Source: Candidatus Rickettsiella viridis
GTDB lineage: Bacteria > Pseudomonadota > Gammaproteobacteria > Diplorickettsiales > Diplorickettsiaceae
Direction of reading: 5' to 3'
Assembly: GCF_003966755.1 (NCBI RefSeq)
Contig: NZ_AP018005.1
Location: 248,001 to 312,000, forward strand
DNA length: 64,000 bases
A model generated the notes under the pieces. It saw only the letters and a list, made by a program, of their open reading frames with translations, was not told where the DNA came from and ran no database searches. The translations under genes were made by a program, and so were the position numbers. Below, one piece after another: positions 16,883-25,098 of this stretch. Each line of letters opens with the position of its first letter. Within the stretch, counting starts at the first letter, position 1.

Positions 16883-17626
16883 ATGATGACGACTTTAAAA
16901 AATAAGAAAAAAGCCTTAGCAGAAGAAAAGAGCGTGGATCCAGGTAATGCATTTTATCAAGCGGCTTCGGATTGGCGTTATGATCGATATTACAGTAAAA
17001 CGATTTGGCTGCGTTATTCACTAATAATAAATACGGCACTACTTACCGCATTGTTGCTTACATTAGTTGTGATAGCGTGCTTGATTCCACTCAAACAAAA
17101 AGTTCCCTATCTCTATGCGTTTAATCAAGCGACAGGTGAAGTCACCAAACTTGGTGAACTAGAGCCAACACGCTTAACTGCAAATTGGCAAATGACGCGC
17201 TATTTTATTATTCATTATGTGATGAATCGTGAAAGCTACGATAGCGATAATTTAGAAATTCCTTACCAACTAGCCTGGGCACAATCGAATGCAATCATTC
17301 GTAAACAATACGATGCCGAAGTGAGCAGCAACCTAGCTAATTCACCCTATCAAAAATACGGTAAAGATAAAGCGATTACCGTGCGTGTATTATCAGTTTC
17401 CCGTTTAAATGACAATACCGCCGCTATTCGCTTTGAAAAACAATTACGTGATAAAACGGCCAATACACAACAAATTGTCCATCAAGAGGCGATTTTAAAA
17501 TGGCAATATCAGTCGATGAAAGCCACGCAAACGCAACTGGATAGAAATCCACTCGGATTTACCGTGATCTATTATCAAGTGACGCCAGTTAATTTAAATA
17601 ATGGGGGACATGATAAGCATGAATAA
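16883..17626 (+). CDS. virB8: VirB8-like assembly protein
   Basis: A 247-residue bitopic protein with a cytoplasmic N-terminus of about 45 residues, one membrane helix (about 48-70, ALLTALLLTLVVIACLIPL) and a periplasmic VirB8 domain. The motif YDRYYSKTIWLRYS before the helix and a FVIHYV-like FIIHYVMNRESYD segment near residue 115 are typical. It begins right after the virB6 stop and ends 8 bp inside the next gene. VirB8 nucleates assembly of the secretion core with VirB9 and VirB10. Length is normal. Confidence 0.9.
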   Translation: MMTTLKNKKKALAEEKSVDPGNAFYQAASDWRYDRYYSKTIWLRYSLIINTALLTALLLTLVVIACLIPLKQKVPYLYAFNQATGEVTKLGELEPTRLTANWQMTRYFIIHYVMNRESYDSDNLEIPYQLAWAQSNAIIRKQYDAEVSSNLANSPYQKYGKDKAITVRVLSVSRLNDNTAAIRFEKQLRDKTANTQQIVHQEAILKWQYQSMKATQTQLDRNPLGFTVIYYQVTPVNLNNGGHDKHE

Positions 17627-18342
17627 AAAAATAAGTTTTCTTTTACTGATGGTTATCCTAGTACAAAGTACCTTGACTCAAGCGGCCTTAATTCCCCGAA
17701 AGGTTACAGCGGACCGGCATATTAAAGTAGTAACCTACGACCCCAATAATGTGGTCGTTATTCATGGGCACTATGGTTACGAAACCCAAATTGTCTTGGC
17801 GCCTACTGAAGAAATACAAACAGTCTCTATCGGTGATAGCTTAGCCTGGCAAGCCGTGCCCGTTAAAAATAATCTGTTCATTAAGCCCGTCACCGAATCA
17901 AAAACTAACATGACGGTATTAACCCATGTGAATAGCTACAACTTTCAGCTAGACTCAACGCCTGCAAAAGTTTCACCGACGTATAAATTACGCTTTATCT
18001 ATCCTACGGGTGGCTATAATCGTAACGAGCAGCCCAATGCAGTGGGTGTTTGCGATCCCACACCAAATTAACTGGAAATATAGTTTTACAGGGGACAAAC
18101 GCTTAGCACCGCGTGAAGCCTTTGATTGTAATAATCAATTTACGTATTTCCGTTTTAATAACACCTTACCCGCCATTTTTATTGTCGATAAAAATCGCAA
18201 AGAAACCTTAGTCAATTACCATAGAAAAGGAAACTACATCGTAGTCAATTCTACGGCACCACAATTTACTTTACGGAGCGGTAGTTATGTTACCAGTGTT
18301 TATAACGATGCAATGATTGGTGATTGGCAAAACATTCGGTGA
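17619..18342 (+). pseudogene. virB9: virB9 split by a frameshift
   Basis: The N-terminal half starts at ATG 17619 (overlapping the virB8 stop), carries a signal peptide (cleavage after QAA) and the VirB9 N-terminal domain, and stops at TAA 18069-18071 just after CDPTPN. The C-terminal half continues in the +1 frame to TGA 18342 and is a good VirB9 C-terminal domain (FTGDKRLAPREAF, FTYFRFNN-LPAIFIVD, LVNYHRKGNYIVV, QFTLRSG). The shift lies in the linker, roughly 18015-18066. I see no classic slippery heptamer, and the second frame has only a GTG at 18010 and an ATG at 18037 with no ribosome site. A real mutation, a sequencing error, a programmed shift and a two-polypeptide VirB9 are all possible. 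Since VirB9 is an essential core subunit, this break decides whether the system works. Confidence 0.85.
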
Positions 18343-18347
18343 AGATC

Positions 18348-19433
18348 ATGAAAAAGAAAGAAAAAAACAACGAAACGACACCATCATCTACCGAGGGTTT
18401 ACCTGAAATTGCCGAAGCCCGTTATAAAAGGCCTTTTCTTCTTGTCATTCTGGGTGGGCTATTAGTTTTACTAGCCACACAGTTTTATTTCCATGCTAGA
18501 AAAATAAGCAATAAAACGGAATTTTCTGTAGAGGAGGCTTATACTTTACCAAAAACCGAACCAGAACAAGTCAAAGTTTCTCCTATATTAGAAAAACCGG
18601 CCGAAAAAAACCTATCCGAGCAACAGATTGCGGTATTACAAGCGAAACAAAAAGAATTGCAACAACGCCTATCCTCACCCATGATGTTATTTAACACAGA
18701 AAATAACCATCAAGCTAATGCCCTCGTAGAAAAATCCTCAGAAAAAAACGTGATGACGGATGCTAATACGCAATTTTTACAACAGGCGGGCAAAGTTTCG
18801 GATAAAACGGTGCAAGCAAAAAGAATAGGCCCTCTTAATCAACTGATTGCACAAGGTCAGTTGCTCCATGCCACCCTAGAAACGGCCATTAATTCCGATT
18901 TGCCAGGTTCTTTACGAGCCATCGTCGACCAACCTGTCTATGCTGAGGATGGCTCGCAGGTATTAATACCACCAGGGAGTCGCTTAATCGGACAATACAA
19001 GAGCGGCATGCTACAAGGGCAGTCGCGGGTTTTTGTGGTTTGGACACGTTTAATAACACCCGAGGGTATCAATCTGAATCTAGCCTCACCCGGTGTGGAT
19101 GCGTTAGGTATGGGAGGGATGTCGGCGGATAGGATTGATCGCCATTTTTGGCAACAGTTTGGTACGGCCGCACTGCTTTCGATATTAGGCGCAGGTACAT
19201 CGAATGTCGGTGTTGCGGGGGGTAACGCGTCTTATAATGCTTCCCAAGCCTATCGGTTGGCAGTAGCCAATAGTCTCAACCAAACCGCACAGCAAACATT
19301 ACAACGCGGTATGATTCCACCGACTTTGTGGATTAACCAAGGAAGTCCACTTCAGGTATTTGTTGCACATGATTTGGATTTTAGTGCGGTTCAGCAAGAA
19401 ACAAATCCTACTCCTAAAACCACTATTTTCTAA
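18348..19433 (+). CDS. virB10: VirB10-like core-complex protein
   Basis: A 361-residue bitopic protein from ATG 18348; an upstream TTG at 18324 is less likely. A basic cytoplasmic tail is followed by one membrane helix (about residues 28-46, PFLLVILGGLLVLLATQFYF) and a long proline/glutamate/lysine linker. The TrbI/VirB10 beta-barrel domain follows, with hallmarks LIAQGQLLHATLETAINSDL, PGSRLIGQYKSG and FVVWTRLITPEG. The C-terminal region with WINQGSPLQVFVAHDLDF is conserved. VirB10 spans both membranes and senses ATP use by VirB4, VirB11 and the coupling protein. The frame is intact, unlike virB9 immediately upstream. Confidence 0.92.
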   Translation: MKKKEKNNETTPSSTEGLPEIAEARYKRPFLLVILGGLLVLLATQFYFHARKISNKTEFSVEEAYTLPKTEPEQVKVSPILEKPAEKNLSEQQIAVLQAKQKELQQRLSSPMMLFNTENNHQANALVEKSSEKNVMTDANTQFLQQAGKVSDKTVQAKRIGPLNQLIAQGQLLHATLETAINSDLPGSLRAIVDQPVYAEDGSQVLIPPGSRLIGQYKSGMLQGQSRVFVVWTRLITPEGINLNLASPGVDALGMGGMSADRIDRHFWQQFGTAALLSILGAGTSNVGVAGGNASYNASQAYRLAVANSLNQTAQQTLQRGMIPPTLWINQGSPLQVFVAHDLDFSAVQQETNPTPKTTIF

Positions 19434-19439
19434 CTCAAC

Positions 19440-20411
19440 ATGTCGACAAAAGCCTTAGAGAAACATCTTGAACCCCTAAAACCCTTTTTGGCAAAAAAGG
19501 GTATCACTGAAATTTGTATTAATCAACCCAAAGTGATCTTTGTCGAGAAAAACGGAGTTTTCACACGTCATGAAGTAGAAGCGTTAGAATTCAGTTTTCT
19601 TGAAGCACTGGCCAACCTGATTGCCGAATTTAACCATAAGCCGTTTCCCTGCCCGCTTCTTTCCGGCTATTTACCGACCGGAGAACGAATACAATGTATT
19701 ATGTCGCCAGCCTGTGAAAAAGATAAAATCATTTATTCGATCCGTTGTCATTCCCGTCGTGACATGCGTTTACAGGACTATCAGAAAGCCGGTGTTTTTG
19801 ATGACTATGCCGCTATAAAAGAAAATATCTATCACAAAACAATAGCTGATCTAAAAACGCTCCATGAGCAAAAAGATATTTTTGGATTTCTAAAACTTGC
19901 CATCCAATCAAAGAAAAATCTGATTATCAGTGGCGGAACCGGCACGGGTAAAACGACCTTCTTAAATGCTTGTTTAAAGCTCATTCCCCATACCGAACGG
20001 CTGATTACCCTCGAAGATACGCGGGAAGTTAATATTAAACAGCCTAACACAGTTAATTTACTGTTCAATGAAGAGGACGAACAAATTACCGCGTCAAAAC
20101 TCTTTAAGGCCTGTCTGCGATTACGACCCGATCGCCTCTTTCTTTCTGAACTCCGAGGTAGCGAAGCCTGGTCCTTTCTCCGAGCCGCTAACAGTGGTCA
20201 TCCAGGCAGTATGAGTACCGTACATGCCGATACGCCTCAAGGCTGTTTTAAGCAATTAGTCTTTATGATGCAGCAGGCCGGCTCAACTTCCAGTGAAGAA
20301 AACCTACACACCTACATCAAATCGATCATCCCCATCGTTATCCAGCTAAAGCGTAGCACTAATCCTACCCAGTTTGTCGAGGTGGCAGAGATTTATTTTA
20401 ATAGCCTTTAA
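19440..20411 (+). CDS. virB11: VirB11-family traffic ATPase
   Basis: A 323-residue hexameric secretion ATPase. An N-terminal domain of about 130 residues includes the GITEICINQP motif. The RecA-like domain has Walker A GGTGTGKTT near residue 164, an LEDTREV Asp box near 192, LRLRPDRLFLSELRG (Walker B region) near 228, and the GHPGSMSTVHADT His box near 255. All catalytic motifs are present. It follows virB10 after 6 bp and has no obvious ribosome site, so it probably depends on coupled translation. Last gene of the virB operon; it ends 22 bp from the end of the convergent Rpn-type gene. Confidence 0.93.
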   Translation: MSTKALEKHLEPLKPFLAKKGITEICINQPKVIFVEKNGVFTRHEVEALEFSFLEALANLIAEFNHKPFPCPLLSGYLPTGERIQCIMSPACEKDKIIYSIRCHSRRDMRLQDYQKAGVFDDYAAIKENIYHKTIADLKTLHEQKDIFGFLKLAIQSKKNLIISGGTGTGKTTFLNACLKLIPHTERLITLEDTREVNIKQPNTVNLLFNEEDEQITASKLFKACLRLRPDRLFLSELRGSEAWSFLRAANSGHPGSMSTVHADTPQGCFKQLVFMMQQAGSTSSEENLHTYIKSIIPIVIQLKRSTNPTQFVEVAEIYFNSL

Positions 20412-20433
20412 GTCGTCTTAACCTACGAAAAAA

Positions 20434-21393
20434 CTATTCGTTAAAAATATCTGTTAAATTGTTCGCATCTAAAACGGATTCGCCCCATTTCAGAAGCGTA
20501 TCTGCATCAGCACAGCCCATCTTGTCTAAGTAGCGTTGTGGTACTTGGTGGAATTTACGTTGCAGCAAATGATGGAGAAAAGCATACTCCCCTTTTTGTA
20601 TTCCCTGCTGTATTCCCTGCTGTATTCCCTGCTGTATTCCCTGCTGTAGGCCTTTTTCAGTGGCATCGTCTATTTGCTGTGCTAGTACTGCCTCATTATC
20701 TCGAACACGTTTAAGTTCTTGTTCATAGAGTGCAAGCTCATTCTCAGACCAATAAAATTGGTCCAAAGCCTCATAAGCCCTCTTAATGATCTGATCGCTA
20801 CCGATGATCTGTTCTAAATCGGCCACCTTCGTGTTGGCTGCATACTTAAAAAAATAACACCATTTTTCTATTAAAGTTTCAAGCTGGGCGATTTCTTTTT
20901 TATGGAACTTAGGTAGTTCGATAAAGGTAAACGAGAAGTCCTTTAAATCATGCTCATAACTATCTCTATCCAGTATGATATGATCCGACTTATAGCCTGA
21001 TTTATTCGGAAATAGTACACAATCGGCTATGGCGATAAAGATGATCTCTCTGAGATCGTGGTATTTCTCTCCTTTGTCAGCCTGTTGCGCATAGGCTTTG
21101 GCCGCGTAATATTGGGCGCGCTTCTCAAAGCCTTTCGTAGTTGCAACCTGCATCTCTACTATCAGTTTTGTTCCTTTTTCATCACGACATAAGACATCAA
21201 CAATACTTTGCTTCTTTGCTGCAATTTCAGGATCCTGAACCGTACTTAGAAACTCTACGGATTGAATCTGTTGACTACCTGTAAAGCCAAGGATATCATT
21301 TAAAAAATGAATGAGGATGTCTTTATTCTTCTCCGACCCAAAGATAACTTTGAACGCGATGTCATTCTTAGGGTCTAAAAATTTAGATAGCAT
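20434..21393 (-). CDS. Rpn/PD-(D/E)XK-family nuclease (transposase-like)
   Basis: A 319-residue member of the PDDEXK recombination-promoting nuclease (Rpn) family. The start matches the family: MLSKFLDPKNDIAFKVIFG, followed by ILIHFLNDILG. The catalytic residues are visible as the aspartate of SIVDVLCRDEKG and the E-x-Q of LIVEMQV (about residues 65-82), then the RAQYYAAKAY helix. Near residues 250-266 there is a run of GIQQ units encoded by a 12-bp tandem DNA repeat. These genes spread horizontally and are abundant in insect symbionts. Here it sits tail to tail with virB11, apparently an insertion into the element between the virB operon and the regulators. Not needed for secretion. Confidence 0.85.
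   Translation of the reverse strand: MLSKFLDPKNDIAFKVIFGSEKNKDILIHFLNDILGFTGSQQIQSVEFLSTVQDPEIAAKKQSIVDVLCRDEKGTKLIVEMQVATTKGFEKRAQYYAAKAYAQQADKGEKYHDLREIIFIAIADCVLFPNKSGYKSDHIILDRDSYEHDLKDFSFTFIELPKFHKKEIAQLETLIEKWCYFFKYAANTKVADLEQIIGSDQIIKRAYEALDQFYWSENELALYEQELKRVRDNEAVLAQQIDDATEKGLQQGIQQGIQQGIQQGIQKGEYAFLHHLLQRKFHQVPQRYLDKMGCADADTLLKWGESVLDANNLTDIFNE
20597..20644. repeat. 12-bp tandem repeat, four exact copies, inside the Rpn-type gene
   Basis: Four identical consecutive copies of TGTATTCCCTGC (plus-strand reading) span 20597-20644. Because the unit is 12 bp, gain or loss of a copy adds or removes four residues (a Gln-Gly-Ile-Gln unit) without a frameshift. A fifth diverged unit follows (TGTAGGCC). 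Sequence identity between copies points to recent or ongoing slippage. Confidence 0.9.
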
Positions 21394-21460
21394 AGTCTAT
21401 TTTTTTCCTTTAAAGTAACCGTGATTTTATCATAGTTAAGCTATTCATAACATCTAGTAA

Positions 21461-21547
21461 CCATAGAGGCCACCTGATAATCCGCAGGAAGGTACTCTAT
21501 GGGTTTTTCTATGCCATTGCCCTATCCTCTCGATAGGTACAAGGTGC
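21461..21547. other. Two small hairpins between receiver and Rpn genes
   Basis: CCATAGAG (21461-21468) pairs with CTCTATGG (21495-21502), followed on the plus strand by GTTTTTC. CCTATC (21531-21536) pairs with GATAGG (21542-21547). They lie downstream of the receiver gene on the minus strand and may end its transcript, but the T-run is on the opposite strand, so the call is weak. Confidence 0.3.
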
Positions 21548-21561
21548 TTTAAGCAAAATTA

Positions 21562-21966
21562 CTATTGCTTTTCGAGCAAATTGTAATCGCCTAAAATAGC
21601 ACGAAAATCTTCTATTTTCACAGGTTTTGTTAGCACTTGATCAGCACCCAATGTCAAACATTGCAGTTCTTGTTCTTTGCCATGCGCACTAACGACGATA
21701 ATGGGGATCCGTTTCCTTTTTGCTTCTCTGGCACGAATCATTTCAATCACCATTTCACCTGAGATGTCGGGGAGACCTAGATCGACAAACACCAGATCAT
21801 AAGTTAATTGGCGAAGCGCATCTTGTCCTTGAGTCACGCAGTCAACGTGGCAACCTAGTCCTTGGAGTAGTTGCAGATGTATGCGTTGAATGAGTGGATT
21901 ATCTTCGACGACAAGAATTCGGCCCGATCGAGAAGATAGGTTTTCTTTTACAGTACTATGATTCAT
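21562..21966 (-). CDS. Stand-alone CheY-like receiver protein
   Basis: A 134-residue single-domain response regulator. The acidic pair VVEDN is near residue 20, the phosphoacceptor aspartate is in FVDLGLPD near 57, the serine is in VVSAHG near 86, and the lysine is in LTKPVK near 110. There is no DNA-binding or output domain. No histidine kinase gene is visible in the window. It lies 115 bp downstream of, and on the same strand as, the LuxR-type gene, so the two may form a two-piece regulator. It probably takes input from a chromosomal kinase. Confidence 0.88.
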   Translation of the reverse strand: MNHSTVKENLSSRSGRILVVEDNPLIQRIHLQLLQGLGCHVDCVTQGQDALRQLTYDLVFVDLGLPDISGEMVIEMIRAREAKRKRIPIIVVSAHGKEQELQCLTLGADQVLTKPVKIEDFRAILGDYNLLEKQ

Positions 21967-22081
21967 CTTAAATTCTCCTTAAAAATAATACTATGGAATG
22001 AGTTTGCCTTAGTTAGCCGTAAAGTAAATCCCGTAAAAATCTGAAATTTAATCACTGACTTTGTAAGGAAAGCAACGGGTT

Positions 22082-22528
22082 TTATTGCGTTGCAAGCGAT
22101 TTATTCTCCCGTATTTTTACGGGGTTTTGTCCGTATTTTTCTGGTGAAATATAACCATAACGAATTCCTTGGACAACCGCTTGGGTCGTGTTTTTACAAC
22201 CCAGTTTTTTTCTAGTATTACTTAGAAATTCTTCAACCGTTTTTTTTTCGATAGGTAATATCTCGGCAGTTTGAGCGGAACTGCAACCCAAAGCAGCGAA
22301 TAATAAGCACTCTTGTTCCCGTGGCGCTAATGACTTATCAAAAAGAAGCTCAGCTTTAAAACTAATATTAAATAATAAGGTTTTAATCAGTCGTCGTTGC
22401 TTGACTGATGGCGAATGATTGCCGAGTAATCGTAAAATACGGGTGACGATATCCGTCGATTGATTCGCTGAATACTGTGTTATATCTGGATCTTCTGCTG
22501 CAGAACCAGTGACTTTTTTTTTAGACAT
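22082..22528 (-). CDS. LuxR-type helix-turn-helix regulator
   Basis: A 148-residue protein. The N-terminal 60 residues are unassigned and start with lysines and serines. Residues 65-130 form a GerE/LuxR DNA-binding domain with the usual landmarks: LAPREQECLLFAALGCSSAQTAEIL, then KKTVEEFLSNTRKKLGCKNTTQAVVQGIRYGYI. The start ATG follows a CAGGAGTT ribosome site. It lacks a receiver or ligand-binding domain, so signalling may come from the neighbouring lone receiver. LuxR-like proteins of this size are common in Legionellales. Likely target: element transfer genes (inference). Confidence 0.83.
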   Translation of the reverse strand: MSKKKVTGSAAEDPDITQYSANQSTDIVTRILRLLGNHSPSVKQRRLIKTLLFNISFKAELLFDKSLAPREQECLLFAALGCSSAQTAEILPIEKKTVEEFLSNTRKKLGCKNTTQAVVQGIRYGYISPEKYGQNPVKIRENKSLATQ

Positions 22529-22579
22529 GATAACTCCTGGGGCACAACAATAGCCCTAACTAAATAATGAGAAATAAGA

Positions 22580-22602
22580 TTGGGTTTTGAAAAAAAGCCC
22601 AA
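22580..22602 (-). terminator. Possible weak terminator of the 51-residue ORF
   Basis: Directly downstream of the small minus-strand ORF, TTGGG and CCCAA arms enclose a T-rich (minus-strand) loop (22580-22602). The structure reads as an imperfect stem with one bulge, followed by a pyrimidine-rich stretch. Support is modest. Confidence 0.3.
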
Positions 22603-22605
22603 GAG

Positions 22606-22761
22606 TTATGTTTGTAAAATACGTACTAAAATCGCTTCAAGCACGCGTTTTATACGGAGTTGTAATGTTGGGGATCGGTAAGATGAAAAAATTATCCGCT
22701 TCTTAGAAAATGAAGCCGATTGCCCTAAGGGGGCTCTGTGATTTATGATAGTAACAGCCAT
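22606..22761 (-). CDS. Small basic ORF, 51 residues, unknown
   Basis: ATG 22761 follows a good ribosome site (GGGAG, 8 bases upstream), which is why I choose it over a frame start at 22800. The product begins MAVTIINHRAPLGQ and is rich in arginine, lysine, serine and isoleucine with no cysteine or membrane segment. It lies just upstream of the LuxR-type gene on the same strand. A candidate small RNA starts on the opposite strand over its 5' end. Coding status rests mainly on the ribosome site. Confidence 0.4.
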   Translation of the reverse strand: MAVTIINHRAPLGQSASFSKKRIIFSSYRSPTLQLRIKRVLEAILVRILQT

Positions 22762-22860
22762 GATCAATTCTCCCGAATTGGTTGTGGTTAGCAACGGCAA
22801 GGTATGTTCAGTACCTTGTACATGCGGCTGGCGTGGGAATTTCCTGCGCCAGATTTTTTT
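22756..22860 (+). ncRNA. Candidate small RNA with intrinsic terminator
   Basis: On the plus strand, TTGCCC (22720-22725) and TATGAT (22744-22749), 18 bp apart, form a plausible promoter. About 70 bases later a first stem (AAGGTA/TACCTT, about 22799-22816) is followed by a strong terminator. That terminator has arms 22828-22839 and 22841-22852 (CTGGCG outer stem, 12 pairs including two G-U) and then a run of seven T (22854-22860). No plus-strand protein gene lies between. The predicted transcript is about 105 nt and its 5' end is antisense to the start of the 51-residue ORF. Alternatively, the same stems act as a leader structure in the minus-strand transcript. Confidence 0.5.
22828..22860 (+). 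terminator. Strong rho-independent terminator
   Basis: A near-perfect 12-pair stem (ctggcgtgggaa pairing with ttcctgcgccag, two G-U pairs) is followed by ATTTTTTT. There is no upstream plus-strand gene within 2 kb, so it must end a short transcript; see the candidate small RNA. Confidence 0.75.
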
Positions 22861-23008
22861 ATGAACGAATCAGTTTTAATGTTAGCGGCCCCCATACGGG
22901 GAATGCAAGGACTTCTATGATTTTTTTTATAAAGAATAACAGCGGGTTTTTATGTCATCTAGTCAAGTAGTCATTAACCAGGTCTATTTATAAACTGGAT
23001 ACTCAAGA

Positions 23009-25081
23009 TCACTTAAAAAATCGGGCATGGTTTTTGACAATGTCAGGTGATTGTAGGGGTAGATTAGTACGGTCGGTGTTGTTCATTAATTGTTGAATTT
23101 GTGTCTGCACCTGCGTAAATTGTTGTTCTAGGGTTAATAACGCCATGTTATTTATATCAGGAATGCTAGAAGCTGTAGCCTGCCTATCAACAATGCTTTC
23201 TTTACTCCTCAATGCAAAATCAGATAGATTATTCCCCTGATAAAGAACTTTTTGAGAAGACGATGGTAAGCTAGCAACAGCCAGCGTAAACTGCTCTATG
23301 CGGTATTTAGGATGTTCTAAGACAATTCGTAACCCCTGTCGTAAGGCACTACCATCCAAAGATGTCATTAATTTAGCAAGCGGGGGTCGCTGCATCGTCT
23401 GATAACGTTGCATAACACCTTCTCGTAATAAGAGGAGGTCATGAGTCGTATTGAGTAATTTACGTAAATAGTCTATATCTGCCATCCGTGCTTCAGGTAT
23501 CGTTTGTCCTTGGTCATGATAATATTTTACATAAGCCTCTAACGCGATAGAAACATCTTGTTTAAAGTTTTGCGTTAAGGATGCGGCGCGGTGCCTTTCT
23601 CGTGCGATCTCCTCTGCCTTGGCGTGTAGTTGTGTTGACAAATGCTTCAGCAGGAAAGCTAAGCGTGTACAGTGAGCAGCATAAGGCCCTTGTTCGATAA
23701 GGTGTTGAATAGTGGTTAGGCTATCCTGTAATGGTTGGCGACAGGTTGCCTGGCTCAGCCACCCCTTGTGGTTTTGCAGGTGGATAAAAAAATGATTTAA
23801 GACCTCGCGCAAATCCTCCTGATTTTTTTGAAAATGGTGCATCAACCATTTTTGCCAGGCCTTTTCCCAACGTTTTTGCCGCCACTGCCACCAGCGCAGT
23901 GCCGGTTGTTGTTCCAAGGATTGTAGCGATTCTTGCAATAGCTGGTAACGTAGGATGAATGGCTGTAGCGTTACGTGGATAGTAGAAAATGAATTTGGTA
24001 ATAACGGCGTAAAATCCAACGGCAACAAAAGCTGCGCTAATAGCGCTTGCTGCCTTTCTAAAAAAGCGAAACGTGTTTTATTACTTCTAAATAACCAGGC
24101 GGGCTTTCTTACCTTTTTTGGTATGAGGTGAATTAATTTTGTTGGAGCCAATAATCGGTGTACGGATATCGTGATAAGAGTAATATCCTTAGCTGCGCTG
24201 AATTCTGCATATTGGTACCAGGCTAATCCATATAGCTGATTTTTATGATGAGGGCTTCCGTATTGTACAATAGCACGGTGTATTTGATTAAATGTAGCGG
24301 CATCCAGCGTTCTTTGGTGCTTAGGCAATGTGATAGAGAGGGATAATAACCGTTGGCTTTGTTCTACCAAAGCATAACTGACATCATCACAGGTAACTTG
24401 CTTTCGGTGTTCAGCGATTTTTAATCGCAGCAACAGTACCTCAAGCACTTGCTGTTGTAATACCTTAAGATGGTTTAATTTTCTTTCTAAAAATTGACAG
24501 TAACTTGCAGCAATAGGCGCAGGCAAGCGTTGTGAAGGCAGCCAGGCCTGTTGTTTTCTCTCCAGTTCTTCGTGAGCTTGTGTAAAATGATACTGATAGT
24601 GAACAATAACGTTGAGCAGAAACAAGAGGCCTTGCGCTGAATAATATTGAAAGGGTCGATGCTTCTTCCAATCCTGATAAATTTGCTTCAATTGGAGTTT
24701 AGCGCGAAGATTACTTTCTAACTGATTAAAACCTTGTTGCCAAAATATTTCTGTATTAAACAGTGTTTGTAAATGCTCTTCCCAATCGAGTCGTTGTCGA
24801 ACTAACTCGTCGGTTTTTAATTGCTGGACGATGGTTTTTAACGCCGCTAACGCTTCCGATGTCGACTGATCCTGTGTTTTAGCCAATGTAGCGCGTAAAG
24901 CTCGACGCTGCGTCACAAAAGGAGACGCGTGATAAACCGATTCTTGAATCAGTCGGCAACATTGATTTAAAAAATCCAAGGATTTAGGGTGTAAATAAAC
25001 TAATCCCCACGTCTTATTTAACTTTATTCGCTTTTGATAGACTTGATTAAAATGTGTAATAGTTTCGGTTAAATTAAACAT
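23009..25081 (-). CDS. 690-residue helical orphan of the mobile element
   Basis: I do not recognise a family. The protein is almost entirely predicted helix, rich in leucine, glutamine, histidine, arginine and tryptophan, with a net basic charge. Long amphipathic stretches occur at about residues 85-170, 180-240, 370-440 and 480-530, with a tryptophan-rich basic cluster (RWWQWRQKRWEKAWQKW) near 402-418. No Walker box, zinc site, HUH relaxase motif, membrane segment or signal peptide was seen. Its start lies 17 bp after the methyltransferase stop, so it ends a five-gene operon with replication-type genes. DNA-binding, mobilisation or an effector role are open possibilities. Confidence 0.7.
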   Translation of the reverse strand: MFNLTETITHFNQVYQKRIKLNKTWGLVYLHPKSLDFLNQCCRLIQESVYHASPFVTQRRALRATLAKTQDQSTSEALAALKTIVQQLKTDELVRQRLDWEEHLQTLFNTEIFWQQGFNQLESNLRAKLQLKQIYQDWKKHRPFQYYSAQGLLFLLNVIVHYQYHFTQAHEELERKQQAWLPSQRLPAPIAASYCQFLERKLNHLKVLQQQVLEVLLLRLKIAEHRKQVTCDDVSYALVEQSQRLLSLSITLPKHQRTLDAATFNQIHRAIVQYGSPHHKNQLYGLAWYQYAEFSAAKDITLITISVHRLLAPTKLIHLIPKKVRKPAWLFRSNKTRFAFLERQQALLAQLLLPLDFTPLLPNSFSTIHVTLQPFILRYQLLQESLQSLEQQPALRWWQWRQKRWEKAWQKWLMHHFQKNQEDLREVLNHFFIHLQNHKGWLSQATCRQPLQDSLTTIQHLIEQGPYAAHCTRLAFLLKHLSTQLHAKAEEIARERHRAASLTQNFKQDVSIALEAYVKYYHDQGQTIPEARMADIDYLRKLLNTTHDLLLLREGVMQRYQTMQRPPLAKLMTSLDGSALRQGLRIVLEHPKYRIEQFTLAVASLPSSSQKVLYQGNNLSDFALRSKESIVDRQATASSIPDINNMALLTLEQQFTQVQTQIQQLMNNTDRTNLPLQSPDIVKNHARFFK

Positions 25082-25098
25082 GCTGATTGACCTTCTTT

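Noticed and set aside
22782-22970. 62-codon plus-strand frame
   Set aside because: It runs straight through a strong terminator hairpin and T-run; the non-coding RNA reading explains the region better.
22861-22995. Very short plus-strand frames (MNESVLML... and MSSSQVV...)
   Set aside because: Fewer than 20 codons, no clear ribosome site, no context.
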